Assembly (NCBI GenBank): GCA_020434605.1
Contig: JAGRAL010000082.1
Span: 1 to 5,939, forward strand
Origin: Bdellovibrionales bacterium
GTDB lineage: Bacteria; Bdellovibrionota; Bdellovibrionia; Bdellovibrionales; UBA840
Length of the DNA: 5,939 nucleotides
Direction: 5' to 3'
Shown here: positions 1 through 5,196 of the stretch, one piece after another
Layout: the number at the start of each line of letters is the position of its first letter
Position numbering within the stretch: position 1 is the stretch's first letter
Position numbers and translations under genes: made by a program
Notes under the pieces: generated by a model
Told to the model about the DNA's origin: nothing
The model's database searches: none
Seen by the model: the letters and a program-made list of their open reading frames with translations, nothing else

Positions 1-813
1 CTACAATCTTCAGATAGCCCCAAATTAGAAGTTGAAAAATCATCTTTAGTTGCTTGTCATACCTATCAGATTCAAACAAGCTACATGGATTGTGATGGAG
101 AAGTTACTTTAAATGTTGATTATACTTTAGATGGTGACAGTTGCACTACGCCAACACCGACTCCAACTCCTACACCACCATTATACCCACCACCAGATCC
201 AGCTCCACCTGGCCAACAAACTGTGGGCATGGGTTGTTCAAATGGATATGGTAATAATGCAAACTTTGACTATGCCCATGGTAGATATTGTGCTGCAGAT
301 TCTAACTCTACAAACGAGTTAATGTCTTGCAGAAACGGCGGCTTTGATTTTTCATCTAGCAATATTAAATACTACCCTCTTATAAAACCAGGTAAGTACC
401 TTGCTATTGAAGTTGAACTCCCGCACCCATTCACCAATGGCATTAATAAGACTGTATGCGGTCTTCATGTTGCAGGTGAGATAGGAAATTCATGCGGCGG
501 CTCTGGTGGAGGAGCCATAGAGTCATGGACAATAAGTACAAGCCCAGGCGACTTTAATGTAGCAGACCCTAGATGCGCTACATTCTCAACAACATCAAGC
601 CTGACTGGTAGAGTACTCACATCTCCTGAAATTAGCGGATGTCCTATGGACCGAGGCAGAAAATATTATGTAAACATTAAAATGGGAGACAATTGCACGG
701 CGCCTGGCGGATGTTCATTTTTATTACAAATATCAGGGCTTTTTTCGGGAAGTACATACAACATTGGTGGCCAACCACGTACATTAGATACCTCTTGTCA
801 GTTTGCCCCTTAA
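1..813 (+). CDS. Secreted or lipoprotein-like Cys-rich protein with Pro-Thr linker (5' end missing)
   Basis: The frame is open from base 1, so the gene starts upstream of the window and the ATG at 85 is internal; at least 270 residues are visible. Numbering from codon 1: residues 1-48 are the end of a beta-rich domain with three cysteines (C19, C31, C48), residues 49-71 are a Thr-Pro then Pro-rich linker, and residues 72-270 form a Gly/Ser/Cys-rich domain. That domain contains a CGGSGGG stretch, an SPGDF motif, a YYVNI strand and a late GDNC...GGC segment. Abundant cysteines with little charge suggest an oxidised, disulfide-bonded protein outside the cytoplasm. From memory, PGDF...C...YYxNI modules recur in secreted proteins of several proteobacteria, but I know no assigned function. 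The first domain and linker resemble those of the lipoprotein at 4226-4906 (-), so a lipoprotein signal upstream of the window is likely but not visible. The gene ends at TAA, 12 bp before a terminator. Confidence 0.85.
   Translation, partial: LQSSDSPKLEVEKSSLVACHTYQIQTSYMDCDGEVTLNVDYTLDGDSCTTPTPTPTPTPPLYPPPDPAPPGQQTVGMGCSNGYGNNANFDYAHGRYCAADSNSTNELMSCRNGGFDFSSSNIKYYPLIKPGKYLAIEVELPHPFTNGINKTVCGLHVAGEIGNSCGGSGGGAIESWTISTSPGDFNVADPRCATFSTTSSLTGRVLTSPEISGCPMDRGRKYYVNIKMGDNCTAPGGCSFLLQISGLFSGSTYNIGGQPRTLDTSCQFAP
145..213 (+). repeat. Pro-Thr linker (CCN ACN)n coding repeat
   Basis: Alternating Thr and Pro codons are followed by a Pro-rich stretch (PP-LY-PPP-DPAPP-G). Synonymous codons vary (cca/ccg/cct, act/aca/acg), so the repeat is kept at protein level rather than as a clean DNA microsatellite. 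It separates the Cys-rich N-terminal part from the C-terminal module, as expected for a flexible linker in a secreted protein. Confidence 0.8.
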
Positions 814-825
814 AATAAAAAAAGA

Positions 826-848
826 GCTTAGAGGAAATACCTCTAAGC
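826..848. terminator. Bidirectional intrinsic terminator between convergent genes
   Basis: A perfect 9-bp stem, GCTTAGAGG (826-834) with CCTCTAAGC (840-848), encloses a 5-nt AAATA loop. On the minus strand the stem is followed, after TC, by seven T and then ATTTTA (817-823 read in reverse), a strong U-tract for the coiled-coil gene ending at 865. On the plus strand it is followed by CCCTTTT, a weaker tract serving the gene ending at 813. The hairpin lies between two convergent stop codons 51 bp apart, the standard place for a shared terminator. Confidence 0.9.
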
Positions 849-864
849 CCCTTTTAAGTTTCAA

Positions 865-2877
865 TTACATAAAAAACACTAAGTATCTTGATTGTGCATC
901 TTTAATCTGTGCTGCGATCGAATCAATGATCACTTCTAGTTCAGCTTTAGCATTGTCAAATCCTGACAGCTCACTATTTAACTGAACCAACACTTGATCT
1001 ACGATTACCAGACGATCTTCGCTAGCTTTTAACTGCTCTTTATATCTTCCTAAATCGCCTCTTAGTCTTGGGATCTGAGTTTTCAAGCTCGATTCTTCTA
1101 CTAGCAATTTATCATAAGCACTATTAGCTGATCTTAACTGATCACTAGCTGCATTTAAATTTTGCTGTAGTCGGCTGTACCCTACACTTTGATCAAATCT
1201 GTTCAACTCATCTGATGTAGCTCTTACCTCAAGACGTAGTGAAGCTACTCTTCTTTCAAGATCTGAAACGTAGTTTCTTAGGTCATTATTACGGTTTTGC
1301 AAAGTAGGTATTTTATATTCAACGATATCTCTGCGCTCCCCTTCATATTGCTGAAGTTGTGCATTAATGTCGTTTAATCTACTAGCTGCTATTTCGTATT
1401 GGTTTCTTAAGCGACCTTCTTCTCTTTTTACATCACGCTCAATCTCATCTTCTATTTTTGCCACTTCTCTTTGTGCATTGTTATGTTGAGCCTCTAAACG
1501 ACTAACCATACTCTTCTTAGAGCTAACTGCACCATCTAATCTCTTTACTTCTGCCGCCAACTTACTGCAGTCATTTTCAGGAACGGACTGACACTTGATA
1601 AGTTGTGATCTGGTTCTTGTTAAATCTCTTTCTAAATTTCTAAGTTCCTCTTTTTCGTTGTTTAACTGTGTGCGTATTCTTTCTTCATTACTCTGTGCAG
1701 TACGGTACTGACTAGAAGAAGAAAGCCTTCGTCTTATTTCAGCACGGCTATCATATCTTTCATAGTTTCTGCGTGCTCTATCGTACTCAAGCTGCGCAGA
1801 AGGAAGATCGCTTCTTAACCTTTGAATTCTATTATCTAAATCCCTAGCATCTCTATCTAAGCTTTGGATTTGTTGGTTATTACTACTAATCTCTCTTTGA
1901 GCTGAAGAAATTTCACCCTCTGACTGCGAAAGGTCAGCTTCAGCTGCACGCAAGTTACTAACCAACTGATCATGCCTAGGTTGATGAGGAGCAATTTGCT
2001 TTAATGCCTCATCATACTTAGCTTGTGCTGCAAGAGCTTGTCTTCTTGCAACTGGCAACTCGGTTTGTACTTGCGACAATCTGCTCTCACTACTTTGAAT
2101 TCTCTGAGTTGTATCTTGAATATCTGCTTTTAACCCAGGAATCTTTCTGTTAACCAGATTTATCTTTTCAGCCTTTAACCCCTCTCTTTGATTAATCTTG
2201 GGAAGGTTTTGCTCAACTAGCGATGCTAACTTAGCTTCATTTGATAAGATATTGTCTTGATGAGCTGCGATTTCAAAATAAATGGATCTAAGGTTTGCTA
2301 CGTGGCTAGCATCAAAAAGCTTAGGAGCAAGATCATAAGAATCTGGATGGTTTGTTAATGCACTCATTCTTGCATCAACCAATTCTTTACCACCGTTACA
2401 ACGCTTTTCCATTGAGGCAATAATTTGAGCCGCACCCTTTGGTGATAAACTAATTTTTCCACCACTTAAATCTCCATAGGGCTCAATTACAAAACTTTTA
2501 GTTGTTGTTTTTAAAAGATCGATAAGTTGTTTTGTTTCATCCGGCAGATACCAAAACATTTGGTTTTTAGCTTCAATAGACAGTTGGTTGAATAAAACAA
2601 CTTCTTTATCAATCTTTGCAGCAGCCATAGGACCATACTTTGGCTTGCCTTTTTCATTTAAGAATATCTCAACAGGCTTACTAGAATTTTTTTGTTTTTG
2701 AATGCTCAAGGTATATGTTCGGCTAAATCCGCGGTCTTCAGTGGAAGCGATACACATTGTTGCTCCGTTTGATACGACTTCGCTTAAAATCCATTTATCT
2801 TTTTTTTCTACTTGGTCGGCAAATGCTGTACTAACAGCCGCCCCTAGAATCATTGACGATAGTATATACCTTCTCAC
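865..2877 (-). CDS. Exported long coiled-coil protein with small N-terminal globular domain
   Basis: The 670-residue product has a Sec signal peptide (MRR, hydrophobic core, AFA|DQ cleavage near residue 20), so it is periplasmic or surface-exposed. Residues about 27-165 form a compact domain with Trp29, C42 and C160; the pattern W...MC...ending in LSPKGAAQII....C recalls IalB-like domains, but only weakly. Residues about 200-660 are almost wholly charged heptad-type coiled coil (Arg, Glu, Gln, Leu rich), broken by short Pro-containing points (P226, P248, P275, P297, P359, P524, P603). C429 and C437 bracket a Pro-containing turn at the middle of this region, suggesting an antiparallel helical hairpin with a disulfide at the tip. 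Automatic annotation could call it a chromosome-segregation ATPase, but there is no Walker motif and it is exported. Start: GTG at 2877 with AAGGAGG 6 nt upstream. A scaffold or spacer role in the envelope is inference only. Confidence 0.9.
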   Translation of the reverse strand: MRRYILSSMILGAAVSTAFADQVEKKDKWILSEVVSNGATMCIASTEDRGFSRTYTLSIQKQKNSSKPVEIFLNEKGKPKYGPMAAAKIDKEVVLFNQLSIEAKNQMFWYLPDETKQLIDLLKTTTKSFVIEPYGDLSGGKISLSPKGAAQIIASMEKRCNGGKELVDARMSALTNHPDSYDLAPKLFDASHVANLRSIYFEIAAHQDNILSNEAKLASLVEQNLPKINQREGLKAEKINLVNRKIPGLKADIQDTTQRIQSSESRLSQVQTELPVARRQALAAQAKYDEALKQIAPHQPRHDQLVSNLRAAEADLSQSEGEISSAQREISSNNQQIQSLDRDARDLDNRIQRLRSDLPSAQLEYDRARRNYERYDSRAEIRRRLSSSSQYRTAQSNEERIRTQLNNEKEELRNLERDLTRTRSQLIKCQSVPENDCSKLAAEVKRLDGAVSSKKSMVSRLEAQHNNAQREVAKIEDEIERDVKREEGRLRNQYEIAASRLNDINAQLQQYEGERRDIVEYKIPTLQNRNNDLRNYVSDLERRVASLRLEVRATSDELNRFDQSVGYSRLQQNLNAASDQLRSANSAYDKLLVEESSLKTQIPRLRGDLGRYKEQLKASEDRLVIVDQVLVQLNSELSGFDNAKAELEVIIDSIAAQIKDAQSRYLVFFM

Positions 2878-2883
2878 TGTTTT

Positions 2884-2890
2884 CCTCCTT
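2884..2890 (-). promoter_or_regulatory. Strong Shine-Dalgarno fixing the GTG start of the coiled-coil gene
   Basis: On the minus strand AAGGAGG lies six bases (AAAACA) before GTG at 2877. It is a near-perfect anti-16S match and places the start directly before the MRR signal peptide, settling the choice of a non-ATG start. Confidence 0.85.
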
Positions 2891-2923
2891 TTTAATATAG
2901 AGCCTATTTGGCACCCACATTAT

Positions 2924-2971
2924 TGGTAAGTACAATTACTATGCCACGATATTGGTGTCATATTGTAACCA
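2924..2971. repeat. Composite imperfect inverted repeat or leader hairpin
   Basis: Pairing arms run inward as TGGT/ACCA (2924-2927 with 2968-2971), TACAAT/ATTGTA (2931-2936 with 2962-2967), then ATG/CAT and CAC/GTG separated by one mismatch. The loop is GATATTG, with a 3-nt and a 4-nt bulge on the left side, giving about 16 base pairs in total. It ends 47 bp upstream of the GTG start of the minus gene, so it could be a leader structure, an operator for either divergent gene, or chance in AT-rich DNA. Confidence 0.4.
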
Positions 2972-3146
2972 TTCGTCGTAAAAATTTTAGAAAATATCTA
3001 TACCAAGCCTAAAAAAACTACCTGAGTACAAGTGGCTACAACCTGAACAGAGCGGTATAACCCCTAACAAAAAGTCAGCCAGCAGGTAGAATTTAAGACA
3101 AAAATTGTTTCATTTTGTAAAAAATAATTGGATTTGGGACCGCTTT

Positions 3147-3175
3147 TGTCACTTTCTAAGCTATTAACCAATAAG
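3147..3175 (+). promoter_or_regulatory. Weak sigma70-type promoter candidate for the gene at 3219
   Basis: TTGTCA (3147-3152, 5 of 6 to TTGACA) is followed after 17 bp by AATAAG (3170-3175, 4 of 6 to TATAAT). If it is used, transcription would begin near 3181-3183, so the transcript would open directly with the 3182-3213 hairpin. The hexamers are weak and such matches arise by chance in AT-rich DNA. Confidence 0.25.
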
Positions 3176-3181
3176 CAGTGT

Positions 3182-3213
3182 TCTCAAGGATTGCATTTAA
3201 GAAGCCTTGGAGA
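3182..3213 (+). promoter_or_regulatory. Leader hairpin masking the Shine-Dalgarno of the gene at 3219
   Basis: TCTC (3182-3185) pairs with GAGA (3210-3213), and AAGG (3186-3189) pairs with CCTT (3205-3208), with G3209 bulged, giving eight base pairs around a 15-nt loop. The SD (GGAG, 3209-3212) lies inside the 3' arm and the ATG begins 6 nt after the SD. Pairing is seen directly; a role in limiting translation initiation is inference. Confidence 0.5.
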
Positions 3214-3218
3214 TCGTT

Positions 3219-4229
3219 ATGTTGTGGTTACTACTATATACATTGTGGGCTAAAGAAGCGACTAGTATACAAAGCACTGAACCTGCGGTTGATTTAATTG
3301 TACAGGAAAGCCTGGCAAAATCCCAGGTAGTTTCAGGGCAAATAAAACTGAGCAATGGCTTTACATATAATGTCGTTAGCGAAGATCGTCATGAGCTCAG
3401 ACATAACTTAAATGACCTTAGTCAGTTGGATTTAGATATCTTCAAGAGAAGACGCATTGAAAGATTAATATTTATGGCAAAGTATCTATCTTTTAATGGT
3501 TTAACTACTGGCATAGGATATGTAGAGAACAATCAAATCTCTATGATTAAAGATGGAAATACTACAGACAACCTATTAAATATTATCGCTGGGATTGATA
3601 ACGACAAAGACAGTCAGTCAAACACAGGTCGCAGGCATCAAATTATTACAAGAATTTTAGATTATTACGACAATAAAACTTTTGAGAACTCTAAAAGCTT
3701 TGTAGGAAGCAAAGAGTACTGCATCGATTTATATTTAGCGCCTATGTCTGTTATGGGAATTGGCAAATATATATTTGGTGGTTCTTATGGCTTTAATATT
3801 ATTTTAGGTTATGACAGCAAATCGAAGCGAGTGGTGTTTCAACTTAAAAAAGTAGTTGAAGCAGCCAAAAGTGGATTTGCATTTATTCCCCTTGGTTTGA
3901 ATGTAAGATTTGGAATTTATGCTAGGTCTCTTGATTATGGTCCTAAAAATTTTGATGTAACTTATATCCCAGCGGTCCCCGCCTACAAAACAAATGCAAA
4001 TGGCGTTCGTGGTGGAGGCGTTAGTTTGCCAGTTTCACTTTTAGGTGTACTAACTGCAGGAGGATTTACAGTAGCAGAAAATTTTATGGCATATAAGGGA
4101 ACAAATCATTCTGTAACCTTAATAGATACAGGATTTCGTATTTCATTTTTTAACTTAGACAATCTATTTATCGGATTAAAAAGCATGATGACCTACGCAG
4201 GAATGCGTAGATGCCAGTCTGTTTTTTAA
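3219..4229 (+). CDS. Exported protein of unknown function, possibly outer-membrane associated
   Basis: The product is 336 residues if it starts at ATG 3219, which has GGAG 6 nt upstream; a TTG at 3207 in the same frame would overlap that SD and is rejected. Residues 1-11 (MLWLLLYTLWA) are a short hydrophobic export signal, atypical because it lacks a basic residue; cleavage after A11 is likely. Residues 20-160 are mixed, with a basic helical stretch at about 70-90 (FKRRRIERLIFMAKYL). From about residue 175 to the end the sequence alternates hydrophobic and polar residues with many glycines (IFGGSYGFNIILGYD, then GLNVRFGIYARS, then RISFFNLDNLFIGL), consistent with beta strands of an envelope protein. 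A GVRGGGVSLPVSLLG segment lies near 262-276. There are only two cysteines (C168, C332). I do not recognise the family. It stands alone: divergent from the coiled-coil gene and convergent with the lipoprotein gene, with overlapping stops. Confidence 0.8.
   Translation: MLWLLLYTLWAKEATSIQSTEPAVDLIVQESLAKSQVVSGQIKLSNGFTYNVVSEDRHELRHNLNDLSQLDLDIFKRRRIERLIFMAKYLSFNGLTTGIGYVENNQISMIKDGNTTDNLLNIIAGIDNDKDSQSNTGRRHQIITRILDYYDNKTFENSKSFVGSKEYCIDLYLAPMSVMGIGKYIFGGSYGFNIILGYDSKSKRVVFQLKKVVEAAKSGFAFIPLGLNVRFGIYARSLDYGPKNFDVTYIPAVPAYKTNANGVRGGGVSLPVSLLGVLTAGGFTVAENFMAYKGTNHSVTLIDTGFRISFFNLDNLFIGLKSMMTYAGMRRCQSVF
4190..4227. terminator. Hairpin embedded in the end of a coding sequence, possible bidirectional terminator
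   Basis: CTACGCA (4193-4199) and TGCGTAG (4204-4210) form a perfect 7-bp stem around GGAA, a GNRA-type tetraloop on the plus strand. GAC (4190-4192) can close with GTC (4217-4219) across a bulge, two bases before six T at 4222-4227. On the minus strand the 7-bp stem is followed about 10 nt later by five T (4178-4182 reversed). No other terminator is visible between these overlapping convergent genes. The gap to the T-tract is longer than canonical unless the GAC/GTC closure forms. Confidence 0.45.
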
Positions 4230-4906
4230 TTATTAGAACAAAGATAGCCAGCCCATAAACCGTTATAGCCATAATCTGATGGTCTTAACTCAGGGTCTCT
4301 AGGATAGCAATACTTCATTCTCTGAAACCCCAGTGCTTGACAGCTCTGATTGTACTCAGCCTCTTTACTATTACAATCACTTACCGAAGGTACTTCCATT
4401 ACTGATATATATCTCTCTTGTACTGGAGTCGGCGTTGGGCTCACTCGCGGAGTTGGACTTGGTGTCACCACCGAATCACAAGACGTAGTGCGGACTCTTA
4501 GCGTTGGATTAAATGCAAAAACTTCGTCTTCGCAACCATTTACATCAAACTCGGCAGTTACCAAGTAATGCTCACATACGTTACTTGCTTGCAAGATAAA
4601 ATCAATTCCATTTTGATTGGCTGTACTGATTAACTCAGTTCCCTTGTAGATACTCCATTTTGCGATTCCAGGATAAAAGCCGCCATCACTATCTCGCACA
4701 CTTAATTGCATTGGACCTGGATATGTTATCTCGCCATTAGCCATTATATCTTGTTGCCCAGAGTAACTAAACGATATGGCATATTCAGGAAGAGCCACAC
4801 CACATGAGTATATAACTTTACTACCACTTACAGCATCCATTTTTCCGCAGTTTTGATAGGTGAACATAGAAACTAATAGCAATACTGTTAGTGATAATAC
4901 TCTCAA
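4226..4906 (-). CDS. Cys-rich lipoprotein with YQNC lipobox, beta domain, Pro-Thr linker and C-terminal module
   Basis: The 226-residue product has an N-terminal signal MRVLSLTVLLLVSMFTYQNC, with lipidation predicted at C20. The lipobox (Y-Q-N-C) departs from the [LVI][ASTVI][GAS]C consensus but fits the F/YQNCG form I recall from Bdellovibrionota. Residues 31-143 look like an Ig/PKD-like beta domain (KWSIYKGTEL, HYLVTAEF) with C35, C111, C125 and C143. Residues 148-161 are a Ser/Thr-Pro linker. Residues 165-226 are a small module with four cysteines (C178, C189, C200, C223) and the endings ALGFQRMKYC and GLWAGYLC. Each domain has an even cysteine count, consistent with internal disulfides. 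Start: TTG at 4906 with GGGAGGA 4 nt upstream. The cysteine spacing before the linker matches the gene at 1-813, so the two are probably paralogous in that part. Function unknown; the C-terminal module may bind a ligand, which is inference. Confidence 0.88.
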   Translation of the reverse strand: MRVLSLTVLLLVSMFTYQNCGKMDAVSGSKVIYSCGVALPEYAISFSYSGQQDIMANGEITYPGPMQLSVRDSDGGFYPGIAKWSIYKGTELISTANQNGIDFILQASNVCEHYLVTAEFDVNGCEDEVFAFNPTLRVRTTSCDSVVTPSPTPRVSPTPTPVQERYISVMEVPSVSDCNSKEAEYNQSCQALGFQRMKYCYPRDPELRPSDYGYNGLWAGYLCSNN

Positions 4907-4910
4907 ATCG

Positions 4911-4917
4911 TCCTCCC
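4911..4917 (-). promoter_or_regulatory. Shine-Dalgarno deciding the TTG start of the lipoprotein gene
   Basis: GGGAGGA on the minus strand lies 4 nt (CGAT) before TTG at 4906. There is no ATG or GTG at the front of the signal peptide, and this TTG gives a complete MR-plus-hydrophobic signal ending at the lipid cysteine, so the rare start is well supported. Confidence 0.75.
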
Positions 4918-5019
4918 GGAATACTTATATATCGGCTCAGACTGAGAAAATATAAAGACTAAAATATACTAAGGGCTATATCTCGTATAACTAATCGTAG
5001 TCTATTAAGCAGTTCGATT

Positions 5020-5040
5020 ATTGTATCAAAACGATACAAT
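5020..5040. promoter_or_regulatory. Perfect 8-bp palindrome, candidate operator overlapping a -10 element
   Basis: ATTGTATC (5020-5027) and GATACAAT (5033-5040) are exact inverted copies around AAAAC. The two-half-site layout is what dimeric repressors such as TetR-type proteins bind. Its outer ends read TACAAT on both strands, a 5-of-6 match to the -10 hexamer, so a bound protein could block a promoter in either direction; matching -35 boxes are poor (TTCGAT at 5013-5018 on plus). As there is no T-tract, a terminator is unlikely. Confidence 0.45.
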
Positions 5041-5088
5041 TCTCCCTCTGGGACAGACAAAGTTTTCGTCACTTGTTAGTCTCAAGTC

Positions 5089-5144
5089 TAAGGTATCCAA
5101 TGTCATATTCTCATATATAGATCACTAATGATTTCGATACCTTA
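5089..5144. repeat. Perfect 9-bp inverted repeat with GTATC core
   Basis: TAAGGTATC (5089-5097) and GATACCTTA (5136-5144) are exact inverted copies 38 bp apart. They share the GTATC/GATAC core with the palindrome at 5020-5040. The arms could be spaced half-sites for a DNA-binding protein or the closing stem of a structured RNA leader. A weak promoter candidate TTGTTA-17-TCCAAT (5073-5101) overlaps the left arm. Confidence 0.4.
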
Positions 5145-5154
5145 AGAATGGCAT

Positions 5155-5191
5155 CCGCCTTGCTCTACTAAGTAGTAAGTGGGCAAGGGGG
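5155..5191 (+). promoter_or_regulatory. Leader hairpin masking the Shine-Dalgarno of the transglycosylase gene
   Basis: CCTTGC (5158-5163) pairs exactly with GCAAGG (5183-5188). After one G-G mismatch, CC (5155-5156) pairs with GG (5190-5191), giving eight base pairs. The 3' arm contains the SD-like AAGGGGG (5185-5191), which ends 5 nt before the ATG at 5197. The loop holds a smaller CTACT-A-AGTAG palindrome (5165-5175). Masking of the ribosome site is inferred from this geometry. Confidence 0.5.
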
Positions 5192-5196
5192 AAGAT

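Larger units (their letters stand above)
2878..3218. other. Divergent intergenic region (341 bp)
   Basis: AT-rich spacer between the starts of two divergent genes. It holds the leader of the minus-strand coiled-coil gene (SD at 2884-2890, composite hairpin 2924-2971) and the leader of the plus-strand gene (weak promoter candidate 3147-3175, SD-masking hairpin 3182-3213). The middle, about 2972-3140, has no convincing ORF, RNA gene or strong sigma70 promoter that I can see; a TATAAC hexamer at 3055-3060 lacks a good -35. Confidence 0.7.
4907..5196. other. Divergent intergenic region (290 bp) rich in inverted repeats
   Basis: It separates the minus-strand lipoprotein gene from the plus-strand transglycosylase gene. 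From left to right it holds a short CTCAG-A-CTGAG palindrome (4936-4946) in the lipoprotein leader, an AT-rich stretch, the 5020-5040 palindrome, the 5089-5144 inverted repeat and the 5155-5191 SD-masking hairpin. Candidate minus-strand promoter elements around 4950-4990 are too degenerate to call. Confidence 0.7.

Noticed and set aside
145..213. Phase-variable microsatellite in the PT linker
   Set aside because: Codons vary within the repeat, so no uninterrupted DNA repeat is present to slip.
803..985. Short plus-strand reading frame across the terminator
   Set aside because: It covers the terminator stem and is antisense to the end of the coiled-coil gene, with no SD.
2908..2927. TTGGCACCC, resembling the -24 element of a sigma54 promoter on the plus strand
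   Set aside because: At the correct spacing the -12 box reads TTAT rather than TTGC, and it points at a start almost 300 bp away.
2702..2929. Plus-strand frame over the start of the coiled-coil gene
   Set aside because: Antisense shadow of a well-supported signal peptide and strong minus-strand SD.
2921..2956. Direct repeat TATTGGT at 2921-2927 and 2950-2956
   Set aside because: Seven bases in AT-rich DNA is within chance, with no further copies and no clear promoter alignment.
3207..3218. TTG at 3207 as start of the unknown exported protein
   Set aside because: It overlaps the SD for ATG 3219 and would put extra acidic residue E2 before the signal peptide.
4350..4568. Plus-strand frame opposite the lipoprotein gene
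   Set aside because: It mirrors the PT linker region of the real gene and has no SD or plausible product.
4936..4946. CTCAG-A-CTGAG palindrome in the lipoprotein leader
   Set aside because: Five-bp arms with a 1-nt centre cannot form an RNA hairpin as such, and one short DNA palindrome alone is weak evidence for an operator.
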